Program-made: the position numbers and the translations under genes
Notes under the pieces: model-generated
Databases searched by the model: none
Told to the model about the DNA's origin: nothing
The model's input: only the letters and a program-made list of their open reading frames with translations
In this document: positions 33,165-45,007 of the stretch, piece after piece
Position numbering within the stretch: position 1 is the first letter of the stretch
How the letters are laid out: each line of letters opens with the position of its first letter
From: Lojkania enalia
Lineage: Eukaryota > Ascomycota > Dothideomycetes > Pleosporales
Assembly: GCA_010094045.1 (NCBI GenBank)
Contig: ML986587.1
Coordinates: 434,001 to 498,000 of the forward strand
DNA: 64,000 nt
Direction: 5' to 3'

Positions 33165-35377
33165 CTATGCTGATGGTATTGAGTGCATCGAGGATGGAGC
33201 GAAGAGGCCATCGGAGCCACGTCCTTCCCCATCGAGGTGATTGTTGGACGATTGATTTTGCGCCATGTTGAAGTCGTTCATCTTCGGCCCCAGTGCTCCA
33301 TCCATGGGGGCTGGCATATCGGATACCAGCATCCCTGGCGGGGCAGTCGACATGAATGGCGCAAGAGGCGGACGGTTCTGGATGGTGTAAGGACTGCAAA
33401 AAGGACTTGTTAGCTCAAATGCCCAAAAGAGCTAAAGAAACGCAGTAGCCATGAAGAGCAAAAAAGGATTCGAAAAGCGAACATGGAAGCTCAACAAGCG
33501 CACCGAATGGAAACAAGGCTACTACAAACAAGGCAAAGGCAAGCAGTCAAGCACTAAAATATGGAAATGTTGTCGAATTAAAAGTCGACCAATATTGCAC
33601 ACTCATGAAAGCAAGAATCACCCGACCCCATGACTCAAGAGGTGACTAGCTACAACCCAGTAACCCTCCCAGAAATACCAGACGTAGGCTGGTAGCAATT
33701 GTTATACAAAGTTCCTCTACGGCCAATCCAATAGGCAAGATCGGGAAATCGTCAAATTGCAACTTTTGTAGAACCGCCCAGTGCAGAAAAGAGGACCAAT
33801 TGAGTGAGAGTCATTAGGGGCAGTCGTGAACGAGTCGTGGAAAAAAGCCAACCGAATGATCATTGGGCAGAGCTGCCGAAAACATGACATAGAAAGAATG
33901 TGCTTACTGTAAGACGTCAGCCATAATGATGCAACAGTTACTTAGGGCTACCAACCTTCATAGGAGCAAAATTGCCAAAAGGATGGGTCGGTGGCATGCC
34001 CATGGAGGGGTAGACGGGTGGGGGAGGAGCAGGCCTGTAGGGGGTACCGGCAGGTCCTGAGTTGTTCTGGCTTCGGCCCCAGGAAAGTCTGACGCGCGAG
34101 TTGCCGATCGGATAGCCCTGCATTTGGTTGATCGCCATCTCGGCAGCATGTCGCTGCACGAACTGAACGAATCCACATCCCTTGCCCGGAGGGATCTTGA
34201 CATATGTGATCTCACCAAAACCTTGAAAGAAGGACCGCAGCTCGTCTTCAGTAACATATCCAGACAGACCGCCAACAAAGACGGTAGTGTTGTTCGGATC
34301 CGTAAATTGGTTCATAGGTTGAGGCATACCATAGTATCCCATTGGTGGCGCACCCATTCCGTACCCACCCATTGGGCCAACACCGGGCTGCATGCCCATG
34401 CTAGGACCGCCGGGTCCGCCGCTCTTGTTCTTGGGCGTCGCGGTACTGATGCGCATCGGACGGTTGCCACAGTAGACACCTTGCATCTCGGTCAAGGCGG
34501 CCTGCTGTTCCTGTTCACTGGTGAAGCGAACGAATCCGTAACCACGAGACATGCCCGTGATAGGATCTGACATGATCTTGGCAGACTTGCAGGAGGGGTA
34601 CTTGTTCTGGAACAGCTGGACCAAGGCAAACTCATTCACTTCTGGGCCAAGGTCACCAACGAAGACGGAAAATTCAGGCCCGCGGTCGTCGCGGCTATGA
34701 TCAAAGCGTTAGTAGGCATGGTCATGTGCGCATCAATTAATATATATAGGGCCACATACCTTCGGTCAGCCAGGCCACCACCTGACGCCCAGTTGAGCTT
34801 GAAAGGACGATTCGAATTCGGGATGAGTTGACCATTCAAACCAAGAGCTTTCTGGGCGGCGGCTGGAGTGGGAAAGTCAACGAAGCAGTATCCAGCATTA
34901 CTCCTGTGTAATATTAGTACCTTGCTATGACGTACTTTTTTCATTCGCCCGCTTACCCCGAGAACTTGTCGCGGATCATCTTAACATTCACTTGCTCACC
35001 CATGTTGAACCAGATGTTGCGGACGAAGTTCTCATCGATCCAGGGCTCGAGCTCGCCCATCCTGCGTGCTGATTAGTATGGTATCGATCAATACGCGCAA
35101 TGCCCGAATCCGCGAATACACAAAATGCGCCAACCTGCGCGGGTGCTTTTGCGAAGTGGGATGCGATGCAATCGCGGAGGGCGACTCACCAGAGGGTAGT
35201 CTTTCCCTCGCTGCCCTGCTGATCCGCACTCATGTTGCCGGTGGGAAAACCAGCAGCAGCGCTCTCAATGGACTGTCCCATGTCGCCTTGAGGGGTAGGC
35301 ACGCCAGCTCCGCCGGGTGCACCGGTTTGATCGGTCGGGGGCTGTCCCTGGAAGCCGTCGAAGCCTTGGAAACTCAT
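33165..35377 (-). CDS. Three-RRM RNA-binding protein of the Csx1/Nam8 (TIA-1-like) type
   Basis: Five exons: 35377-35190, 35061-34957, 34903-34760, 34694-33942 and 33393-33165, giving 472 aa. RRM1 begins TTLWMGELEPWIDENFVR, a Csx1/Nam8 hallmark. RRM2 has FSVFVGDLGPEVNEFAL and SRGYGFVRF. RRM3 follows a Gly/Met-rich linker (NTTVFVGGLSGYVTEDEL, GCGFVQFVQRHAAEMAI). Relatives regulate mRNA stability under stress (Csx1) or U1 snRNP-dependent splicing (Nam8). The last intron is 547 nt, about ten times the local norm. If retained, translation ends six residues after the APMK sequence at 33938. If spliced from GTAACT at 33941 it adds a 76-residue Met/Pro-rich tail ending PSSMHSIPSA. Both ends look usable, so alternative C-termini are possible. 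Confidence 0.88.
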
Positions 35378-37640
35378 ATTGATAATAACCTTAAGCTCTT
35401 CGGGGATAAGGAGTGGTGGGGTCGGTCGTCGGAAAGGAAATAAGCGTGTGGTGATAGTCTATGATAGAATCGAAGTGGGTTGCTGTGAAATCAATCTGCG
35501 CGATAGAAAGGTTTATATCGTTAGCGTCGGTGAGATAGTGCCTTGCGCCAGGCGCGGCGGAAACAAGCCCCGAGGAATTTCCTAGGCTGCTAGGTGAAGA
35601 CCTACCACTGTGAACCAAGGAACGTCCTTTACTGCTGAGCGCGAGGTTGGGGGCAGAGCACGGGCGCTTGAACCAGCGGTGGGATCGTACAGCGCGCAAA
35701 ATCGGTAGAAGCTGCGGTCGGAGGCGGGAAAGCTGGACCAAGGACGGCCAAAGAGATAATCCGGTAAGACTGCGACGGAACTCCAGGCGCGCTTCGAGGA
35801 GACAGAGGAGACAGTGAACGAGAGGCCGCTGAGTGAAAGGCTCGACGAGAGGCAGAACAAGACACTCGCGAATCTGCGCGGGTGTCAGTAGGGAGAGGTT
35901 GCACGAGAGATCACATGCATTGTCGCAGCAGCAAGTAGTGCTTGCAAGTAGCACGAGGCCTGCCGATCAGAGCGCAGACAGCCGCCGCCGCCGCCGCCGC
36001 CGCCGCCAACTCGCCCGCGCGCCGCCTTTGTTCGCGAGGAGCCTGCCTCGAGGAGCTGTAGTGAGCTGCGCTGCCCTAGGTACGCGAGCGAGGGTGCCGA
36101 CCACCACAACGGAGGATTGCGCCGCAGTCAGCACATCGCCCGCGTAGTCCGCGCGCGCCAGGCAGCCCGCCGTGAGGGCTCAATTGCGCGTCGGCGACGG
36201 TTCTAGAGGGCGGGCTCGGCAGGCAGGCTCGCGGGGTGTGCGTGGTGGAAGGCGGGCGGCGGGTCGCGCAAGCTGGCTGCCAAGGCGTGTGGAGAGAAGA
36301 AAATTGTGAGGGGAGCTGGAGAGCAGACGTACCGCAAAAGGCCGGCAACGCAGAGAGCAGACAAGACAGAGCGCACTCCCGAATGGACAAAGCACGAACA
36401 CCGCAACGCAAGGGAAAAGCAGCTATCAACTCCACACAAAAGGATGAGGGGGGAGCGTCGATGCGGGAGAGAGGTGGGTGCAAGGTGGTGAAGAGCGTAG
36501 CCAGCGAAGGCGGGGCCCTTGTCTTTTTTGAAGGAGCCGCGCCAATCCGCTGAGCGAGTGATCATGTGCAAGCCGACGCGAGCGCACCTGGGCAGCGCAC
36601 GCCGGGGGCGGCGAGGGCAGACGAGGGTGGGCGATAGCGGGCTGAAATCAAGCTTTCTGCCGATCCCGATGCTCTCTCTGGATCCTGCTGGGCCTGCTCT
36701 CCTCAGTGGTTCGTCACACCTCGCCTGTGCCAGAGGACAAGGCTGCCACGCTGCGAGATCTGGTTCCAGATGGTCGACCACGCTGCCATTGGCTGGCGAT
36801 GAGGCCGTTGCGAGTGGCCCTCTTGTTATTAATAGCCTAGGAGCCACACTACAGTCGTCGGGCATGCACGTAACTGCAGCACGCGTCCTCACTTCTCCTT
36901 GACTCCTCATCAACGAGCCGACTCTTTTCTGATGCCGTTCGTCGTTTCGTCGTCGCTAGCTGCTAGCTTTACAACCCCCCAAGGAGTATCTACAGCACAG
37001 TACGCTGCATCATGCGACGGTTCGTTGAGCATTGCTTCGTACTCGCTGCCACAGATTACCTCACCACGGCTCTGGCGGGCCCGCACGCACTCGCCCCGCC
37101 CGGGAATTGTGTGCCTTTATTGTGGGCAGCACGTCCAACCGCGCCGGCCTAGCCTCTGACGGTTTCGAGCATCATCTCCTCCCCAGAGCCTGCAACTGGC
37201 TGTGCGACCTAGCAACGGCTGCTCTCGTCTGCGGCTAGCCTACCGGCCGCCCGCCCCATGGGCCTATCATCGACCGCCGAGCGGCAACTACCGCTCAACA
37301 AGGGCACTGCAAAGGACACTTCGTGGAGCGCGTGCTCGTCTTCAGTGTGCATCCATTGCGATGGCAATATTCTAGCCCACGGTACAGGCGAGGCACAGGG
37401 GGCCGCGTCAATCGAATCACGCTGTCCTCTCTGTTCACCACTGGATAGCTTCGCCATCATTCATATGCCGAAGTCTGGGACACAATATTCAGAAACCATA
37501 GCAGAAAGCCTTCATTATTCCTGGTATCCTGCATCACAAGCTCGAGAAAGACAGTCTGGCCACTATATCAGCGTTGCGCCAGCCCATGAAGTCAAGACAT
37601 GACAAAATCCTCGCCTCGTCAACGGCCTCATGCCTCTCCC
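35378..37640. other. 2.3-kb GC-rich region upstream of the RRM gene
   Basis: No credible gene was found. Long open frames on both strands have Arg/Ala/Pro/Ser-biased translation typical of GC-rich DNA. It holds a (GCC)9 repeat and is probably the promoter and long leader of the RRM gene, together with the 3' flank of scytalone dehydratase. Confidence 0.45.
35981..36007. repeat. (GCC)9 trinucleotide microsatellite
   Basis: Nine perfect GCC units in the upstream region of the RRM gene, about 600 bp before its start codon. Not in a recognised coding frame. Confidence 0.9.
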
Positions 37641-38355
37641 TCATGTCTCGGTGGGGATGCCCGAGGCCTGCTTTGCTTCGCCAAACGAGTCTCGCCCGTC
37701 TGCAAACACCTTGTCGAAGTCGTACTCAAACCATCTGATGTCCGGGTTGAGCCCCGCAAACTTCCACTCCCCGTCCACCTTCTTATACCAGTGCGTGTTG
37801 AAACTGTGGGCGTGTCCCTTGACGGCGACCTGGGTGCAGGTCTCGTCTGTGTACTTCTGGTGTGGCACACGAAGCTGGTGATAGCCGATCATTTCATCCT
37901 CAGCGACTTTTTCCCACCGCGTGCCACCAATAAAGTGCTGGGTCTTAAGCAGCGGGTTTCCAAGCACTGCGGGGTCCGAAGCCATAGCGACGAACTCATC
38001 CGCGGGCATAGCCTCCCAGATCTTGTCGAGGAACGACCGGTAGTCAATCTGCACCAACTGTTTAGAAAAAAGAAAGAGAAAAGGCTGTGAGCGGTATTTG
38101 CTATTATACTGACCTTTAGTGTAGGGGCAATGCATTTGCGCAGGCGCTCCCAATCCTGGATCACAGTTAATTCCTAACTGGGCAGTGCGTGGTGTATAAG
38201 TGACATACCTTGCTATCGTAGCTATCCGCCCACTCGTAGCAAGCTGACTGGCAGCCCATCACATCTAAATTTCATTAGGCTTCCCATATACCCAATACGC
38301 CATGCCTTGAACAATACTAACCGTCGAATGTCGGCTTCAATTGCTGCTTGGCCAT
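37641..38355 (-). CDS. SCD1: Scytalone dehydratase (DHN-melanin pathway)
   Basis: Four exons, 38355-38322, 38264-38209, 38155-38114 and 38048-37641, giving 179 aa (Magnaporthe enzyme 172 aa). The SnoaL-like cone fold family is evident from GCQSACYEWADSYDSKDWE, CIAPTLKIDYRSFLDKIWE, LKTQHFIGGTRWEKV, GYHQLRVPHQKY, KGHAHSFNTHWYKKVDGEW and FAGLNPDIRWFEYDFD. These include the tyrosines and histidines that form the active site in the rice-blast enzyme. The enzyme dehydrates scytalone to 1,3,8-trihydroxynaphthalene and vermelone to 1,8-DHN. Intron 3 has two possible acceptors nine bases apart (CAG at 38058-38060 and at 38049-38051); the second gives the family-typical IDYRS, the first inserts LVQ. 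No polyketide synthase or reductase gene is adjacent, so the melanin genes are not clustered within this window. Confidence 0.95.
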
Positions 38356-39707
38356 GATTGCACTGGAATGGATTCTGCGTTTGCAAATATAAACCTTCTC
38401 GAACGCTCAAGTATCAAAGGTTAGAATAATCGCCGAATGAACGACCACCTGCTACAATTTCTCATCCATGATATGTAAAATGGCCCCTCCATATATATAT
38501 CAACTCCGCGTGGTGTTGCGACAAGCCTGCGCTTCCTACCTACTAAGCGGGACTGTGGGGAGCCGGTCCGGGTAAGGCTGACCACCTCCCCGAACACTTG
38601 TTTCGGCGGGACACTATGGTCGCGGATCCCCTACGGTCAGGGTGCATACGAGACGGCTGTTCCTGAACTCTTACCAATGTTGAGTGCGGCGTTGGGCTCG
38701 TGGGTTCCCGGTTCCGAGTGTGGAAGCGCGGAGGGTTCCGGCGCTGCGGACGTCGGCGTTTTTGCACTGTTTAGTGATGTTATGGGATTGGTGGACTGGG
38801 CATAATTCATTCCTGCTCCGGGGTAATAAACGGATTTTGGGAGTATGTGGGTTGATGAGGCGGATGGGGTGCTCGGAAGCTGGGGAGAGGCGAGTCGGAA
38901 TGGAAGCGGGGCGCTGTCTGGCTATCGGAATCGTCTATTTGTTCATCGATGCGGTGGATTTGAGGCCCGGGATGGCGTCCGAGTCCGAATGGCGGTGCTT
39001 TCTACAGCGATGGCGATGCTTGAAGTCGTGTCTCCTGATGACTGGCAATGTGGAGATGGATTTATCGTGAAGTTCCTCTACTGCAAAGGTTTGAATGCGA
39101 GGACTTATAGCATACGCCAACTGACGCTTACGGAATACAGCAGAACGAGTCTGGTTAAGTCTATCCTTGAACTAAAGGTCTATCATTTCGCCCTGTGTAT
39201 GTGCATCGTTTAGATCGAACGGTATGCAAAGGCCCGCACACGACTAAGTATACAAGCAAGCTCTAACTCGCTCGTTTCCAAACACAACCCGGAGCCTAGC
39301 ATCGAATAGCAACGCAGCCTCACGACTCAGATACGCACTACCATGGAATTCAATTCGCTGCCATTTATCTACTGTACTAAACATACTACATAGCATTTTC
39401 CCTTCTGCCCCAACTGCCGCCCTCTTCTTACTCCCACACTATATATCCCCTACATATCAATACAAACTACAATTCCTAAAACACCACCGCTCAAGAGTTA
39501 GAGCAACGACCACAATGCAAATCCAAGCCTCAAACTCCTCGCTCGCCGAACGAAAGGCTCAGATCACCTAATCCAAAACGAACCTAACGAAATGATATTA
39601 CAAGAACCTATACGCGCCGCAATGCCACCTAGCAAGCGCGACTAGAAACCAACATATGCAACATATATCAATTCATTAATCAATCCTCTTTCCGTTTGTC
39701 CTATCTT
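38356..39707. promoter_or_regulatory. Upstream region of scytalone dehydratase
   Basis: 1.35 kb between the scytalone dehydratase start and the stop of the next minus-strand gene. CATTCY-type AbaA motifs occur at 38365-38370, 38808-38813 and 38897-38902, slightly above the 1.3 expected. Open frames on the plus strand here (38684-39213) have no recognisable features. Confidence 0.35.
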
Positions 39708-41029
39708 TTACACCCGTCGAGGCAAATTCCACGCCGGAACCTCACTAACGGCATAGCCCGGCCTCCACGCAGGATGTATATCACTCACACCCGTATGACT
39801 CGGCGCCACGCTCCTTGGCCGCGCCTCAACCACGTAACTGACGCCGTCCTCGCTCGCATAGCTCGGCGGCCGCGGCCCTGTGTTCTCCCTAATGACCTCC
39901 CCAACGGGCCCCTCCGCGCTGGCCAGCGACCCATTTCTACTAGGTGCGGGGTGGGGTGATTGCGGGACCGGGTTCTCGACGCGTTGCCAGTGTAGTAGAT
40001 TTGGATTGACACGGACGGAGGAGCGCCACAGGCCGTAGGCCGGCGGTGGATGCACGACCTTGGCCGGCTTTTCTACATCCTGGCTCTCGTTCCCGGCCTC
40101 GAGGTCAACGTCCCCGAGCTCCTCGTCGCGGGCCAGATGTACGCGGATGGGTCTGACGGGCTGGAAGCCCTCGGGCCCCGTCATATCCGGGATGCGCGGC
40201 GTCTCGGGCGGCGGGTGCAGCGCGAGCATGAACAAGCGGATTAGGGAGTGGCAGAAGAAGATTGTGGTGGCCAGGATCACCATTATGAAGAGGACGTGGA
40301 CCTCTTGGCCCAGGTCTTTGCGGGTCAGGGCTAGGGTTAGGTCTGCTTGGCCTGTTAGTATGATTTGGAGGGAAGTGTAGAAAGTTTTTGGGAAGTGTTA
40401 CATATTGTTAGGACGGTCATGAGGAAGAGGCCGGATATAAGACAGGCGATGCATTTGCCGCGCGCAGCTTGGCTCTTGATGAAGGGGAAGCAGACCCCCT
40501 TGTCGGTTTTCCGGCGTACCCAGTGCGTGCTGCGGTGTCGGTGTTGGTGATGGTGTTTCCGCTTTCGGTGGCGGCGTCGTCGGCGTCGGTGGATGTCTTC
40601 TTGGATCTGTTGGGTTTCTGGGTCGACACTGCCATTGTAGTCTAGTGGTACGTCGGCTGGATGTCTGTTGTCGTAGACGAGTTCCGGGGATCGGAGATTG
40701 TTCTCTAACGGCGCAATTGCTCGCGTGTATGAGCCCGCCGTATGATGTGGTTGGAGAGGAGATCTCGAGTCGCTCGATTCACGAGGAGTATCGTCCTCGG
40801 GTATAATAACTGGAGTGGGTGGGGATTGAGGTCGGCGGAGGAAGCCTAGGAAGGGTAACTTTGGGGTGTTATTGTTCGATGGCGGCGGCGAATTCGAATA
40901 GATCGAGGAGCCATTAACCACTGTCCGCGCACTGTTGTAGAAGCCACCAAACCAAGCCGTAGATTGCGTTGCAGGCGTTCCATCGCCCTGGTCAAGTTGT
41001 GGCGACCTGAGAAAGGATGGGAGAGGCAT
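39708..41029 (-). CDS. Fungal membrane protein with two adjacent transmembrane helices
   Basis: Two exons, 41029-40402 and 40351-39708, 423 aa, with a 49-nt intron (GTAACA donor, CTAAC branch point next to the CAG). The N-terminal 140 residues are Ser/Pro-rich. They are followed by a very basic His/Arg stretch (RRRRRRHRKRKHHHQHRHR), then two hydrophobic helices (CIACLISGLFLMTVLTIC and FIMVILATTIFFCHSLIRL) separated by the LTRKDLGQEVH loop. The intron joins the two helices in phase. The C-terminal half is Pro-rich and contains SYASEDGVSYVVEARP. I recognise it only as an uncharacterised filamentous-fungal family. The basic patch before the membrane segment suggests a cytosolic N-terminus. Confidence 0.78.
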
Positions 41030-42395
41030 GGCTACAAGAAAATCCTAACTTGATCAAGTCCTCCAGGGGGTCAACTGAGAATCAGGAACTCCAATTCCTA
41101 TATTTCCCAAACCGAGCGTCCCAATTCTTGAATTCGAGAGCACCGTGGCCTCCTTATATCAATCCGTGTACGCCTGCCACGATACGTCCGTCCACCTTAT
41201 CTTTATTCGAAAGCGGGGAAATTACTAGCGAATGAGTGGACAAAACTGCCGGCCATGCAGGAGCTCTGAGAGATAGCAGCCGCGAACCGTAGCAGGGAAG
41301 AAGAGAAGCGTGGAGAGAACGTGTGGATGACTGGAGTCCCGCTCAAGGTCACTAAGAAGCGTGCATATCGAATCGGTCCCGTGTAATGGCTCGACTCGAA
41401 AAAAAAAAAAGGAATGCGTGATTCCTGTATACTAGCACGGCCCAGCAGCGACCTCCTGTGAATTAGCAGAACCTGGGTACGAAGGAAGTAAAGAAAGTTA
41501 TGGGGAGAAGGGGCTATCCAGAGCTCGCGGCCAAACGAAAGACAGTGGGTAAAGAGAGTCGAAACTGGTGGTCAACAGCACAGCTTCCAATAGATGGGGG
41601 TTAAGAGAAGGGACATGGGAAGAAGGGGAGCAGTTGCACGAGGGGTCTGCAAAGACGAACGCTCGTCGTCGAGATACCAGAGCATTGAGCGCCAGGGTTA
41701 CTTCTGCTACAAATGGCGTTCCAGGCACCGGATCGAGAACAAGTGAAACGCGATGGCGCTACAACCCCCCCGCAGGCCACGGGCTTTCTGGCGGGCTTTG
41801 CCGCGTCGCAAATGGCAAAGATCACCAAAAAGATCAGAAAACGGTCGAAAAATGGTCAGAAAATGCCCTTTGGGGTCGACTTGGTACACAGATGGAGCAA
41901 ATACAGGCTTCGCAAGCAGTTGTAGTTGGGCGTGAAACAACGGCCGGCGATCGCTGATTGGACACACAGTATTTGGCAACTCGACTGTATCCGAAACCGT
42001 AAGCCAATCAAGCTACAACAGCCGCGTTTGTCCTCGACGGCGGCCGGCAGGTCGAAGTCCTACACTTCCCTACATGAATTGGCATGAACTTTGAGATTGA
42101 CCATATTCAAATCCTGTGATTGCTCTCCGGTGCGTTGTCTTTTCGCGTCGTTGCACTGCAGCTAGATACATGTTCGCGTCCATTGCGCGTTGTCGTAAGC
42201 CAGAAGTCGCTGTCAGCAGGAGCCTTAATTCTCAGCACTCCTTGTCGCACCGGCATGTCCATTGCAGGCCCGCTAACCCCTATGCTATGCGGGCGTTCGG
42301 CTCCCAGTTCAGAGTATCAGTATTTCCTCCTTTCCGCCATCGCACGACCATTCCTTCAAAACAATCGATCTACAAGCCAAGCACCGCAGGTTTGA
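41030..42395. other. Intergenic, no gene recognised
   Basis: Upstream of the membrane protein gene and downstream of the SNRNP40 gene. It includes a 12-base A run at 41399-41410. Frames on both strands at 41498-41980 overlap heavily and lack conserved features. Confidence 0.45.
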
Positions 42396-43866
42396 TCACT
42401 TGCCCAACTCTCCTACTATCAGCGTGCGATCTGACGATGCAGAGACAACTAAGAGCAGCCAAGTCAGCCTAATAGTCTTATTCGTAACACCTTATGTGCT
42501 TGAGACATCCTCTTATCCAAGATTTCAAGAAAGCCTTGGCAAACGAGGGTAGGAGTACTCGGGCCCGGCAGAATTGCCATAGAAAGGCTTGAAGCCAGTA
42601 TGAACACCATCAATGGCACGAGGGCGCGGTGTTAGTCTGAAGAGAATCACACTTACTAATGGGTTCGTCTCGGGGCGAGAATCGAACATCGTTAACGGTT
42701 CCCCTATGGCCAGGTAGCTTGTTCAAAAGCTTTCCGGTGCGTGAGTCCCAGATCGCCACACTCTGATCACCACTCCCCGCGGCAATCTTCTCACCCTTGC
42801 TATCCCAGCTGGCCTTGATGAGGTTATTCTCCTCCCCAGTTGGCGCACCATCAAACGTGCGAATCCGTCGGTCAGTGGGAGCGAAAGGGCGGATATCCCA
42901 TGTACGAACAGTTGAATCTTGTGCATTTGACAACAAGGTCTGCGTGTCTGGCGAGATCTGCAAGGATGTGATAGTGTCTGTATGGCCAAGCAATGAGTAT
43001 ATGACCGCTTGTTTCCTGAGGTCCCAAACTCTAATATCGTTGTCGATTCCACCCGTGAATAGCTCATTGCCAGCTTCCGCGAGAGTGATCGCTGTGACAG
43101 GAAAGTCTGTCTCGAGGAACATAACAGCATCTTTCGTTCGTGGATCCCAAATCTGTTGAGTTAGAATACAACTGTATTACACCCATTCATCATTGACATA
43201 CCCCAATATATCCGTCATCTGATCCGCTCACGAGCATCTCTTCGCCGCGCTTGCTGACGTCCATGCAATTGATAATTTCCTCGTGCCCTGGATGCCTTCG
43301 TATTCGCTCGCCGGTTTCAACGTCCCAACTCGCAAGGTGCATGTCGGCGGAAGCTGAGAAAAGAACTCGTGAGTCCCGAGACCAATGAAGGTCTAAAACT
43401 GCTTGTTTATGCCCAGTCAATATGCCATAATTCTCGCAAGCTCCAGACGTTCGCCAAAGCACTATTCAAGGTCAGGCCCAATTCGCCTTCGATATTTGGA
43501 AGACACTGACATATCGACCTATCCATAGATCCGGAAGCTATATATTGACCGGTAGGATCGAATCGAGCAGCAAATATTTCTCCGGAATGACCAGTTAGTT
43601 CCATAACCGGTGATTGGAGAGAGCTTGTGCGCGGAACCTGGGTTGCAACTCTCGTGTTAGCTCATCGCTGCCTTAAGCTTCAGCACGTTTCGCAAAGACT
43701 ATGAGAAATCATAGATCGTACGTACCGCTTGTATAAGCGCGCCATTTTGGATGGAGCCGTTCGCTACAGCCACCGCAGAGCTTCCTAGGTTGGCATCCGA
43801 TTTTGCGCGTTTGACAAGCTGCGTTGAGCCGAATGATTCAGCGGCGGGTCGCTTCTCCCCGGACAT
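42396..43866 (-). CDS. U5 snRNP WD40 protein (SNRNP40 / Spf38 type)
   Basis: Five exons: 43866-43726, 43637-43511, 43461-43202, 43152-42657 and 42448-42396, giving 358 aa, the family size. After a short basic N-terminus with KRAKSD come seven WD repeats: MELTGHSGEIFAARFDPTG, GILTGHKQAVLDLHWSRDS, RHPGHEEIINCMDVS, a fourth split by an intron at YIG/IWDPRTKD, SLLGHTDTITSLQISPD, one with NNLIKASWDSKGEKIAAGS, and LPGHRGTVNDVRFSP. The final 17 codons (SASSDRTLIVGELGK) are on a separate small exon 207 nt downstream that ORF scans miss. The human counterpart sits beside Prp8 in the U5 snRNP. It is divergent from BET3 with 309 bp between starts. Confidence 0.94.
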
Positions 43867-44175
43867 GACGAATGTGCCCACTCTTGTCACGGTGGACCAA
43901 GATATGCTATTGGAAGTCGGATTTGAGGAAAAGTGTGGAGTTGAGGCTTAATCACTAGCAACGGCTCCTGGTCAACTTTCTAAACGATATGTGTACGCCT
44001 GCCAAGTCCCGTACTAGCGCGGCTTAGTCAAGGAGCTGTTCATCACTGTGCCCAGGACCTAGGTACAAACTTTATATCAACTACAACAATCCTACGCCGC
44101 GCCTACCGCCCAAAATCCGCCGCCAACTACCGAGCCTGTGCAAAGGTAGGCACTTGAAGCTGTACTTTTTGAAAG
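43867..44175. promoter_or_regulatory. Bidirectional promoter between SNRNP40 and BET3
   Basis: 309 bp between two divergent start codons. No specific factor site is certain. Confidence 0.5.
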
Positions 44176-45007
44176 ATGGCTTCGTCGAAAGCCGCCCGTT
44201 TGGGCGAGGAGTGAGCGCTCTGACGCATCTTGAATGTAAGCAGTGCTAATGTCTGTTAGGGTCTGGAAGTAAGTCTCTCTACTACTCGGGCGTATAGATA
44301 ATGCAGTCTCTGACTCCTGTAAGAACACGGGTAGACAAGGTCAGCGCCGAGTTAGTAACCCTAACATATGGCACCATCGTCGCCCAACTATGCAAGGATT
44401 ACGATAGCGATTACCTCGAGGTCAATCGGCAGTTGGACAAAATGGGATACAACATTGGGTTAAGATTGATTGAGGACTTCCTAGCTAAGTCAAATGCACC
44501 GGCCTGCTCGAATTTCCGGGAGGTCGCGGAAATGATCTCGAAGGTAACAACATCAACGATCTGACTTCGACCCAATCAAGGCTCACGCACGCATTACCAG
44601 GTTGGCTTCAAGATATTCCTCAATATTACGCCCACAATCACAAACTGGTCCAGCGACAATAAGCAATTCTCCCTTGTCTTCGACGAAAATCCCTTAGCGG
44701 ACTTCGTGGAACTTCCCGACGATGGCCGAGCACAGGACGAGCTATGGTTCTCGAATATCCTTGTCGGTGTACTACGAGGTGCATTGGAAATGGTAAGATC
44801 CTATAATATTCCGTTTCTTAGACAATATTTTGTACCATCGAAATGGCTCTAGACGTACGGAGCTATCGGATTGACAGTCGATCTTAGGTGCACATGCAGG
44901 TCGAAGCGCACTTTATTAGCGATGTCCTCCGTGGGAACGACACCACCGAAATTAGGATATCCCTGCTCCGCTATATCGATGACGAGATGCCTCCGGACGA
45001 CGAGTGA
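44176..45007 (+). CDS. BET3: TRAPP complex subunit BET3 (TRAPPC3)
   Basis: Five exons, 44176-44210, 44260-44268, 44324-44543, 44601-44792 and 44888-45007, giving 191 aa (yeast Bet3 193 aa). Exon 2 is only 9 nt and supplies the VW of [21 protein letters not shown], a conserved Bet3 start. Further family features are [79 protein letters not shown] and [16 protein letters not shown]. Bet3 is the palmitoylated core subunit of TRAPP, the exchange factor for Ypt1/Rab1 in ER-Golgi transport. The last intron has a second possible acceptor (TAG at about 44852), which would shift the frame; the acceptor at 44887 restores the family C-terminus. Confidence 0.95.

Noticed and set aside
35391..36913. Several long frames on both strands around the (GCC)9 repeat
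   Set aside because: Biased composition and mutual overlap; most likely promoter DNA.
41498..42472. Overlapping frames on both strands
   Set aside because: No conserved features; part lies antisense to the terminal SNRNP40 exon.
44853..44887. Alternative exon in BET3 using a TAG acceptor near 44852
   Set aside because: It would change the frame and lose the conserved [10 protein letters not shown]-terminus.
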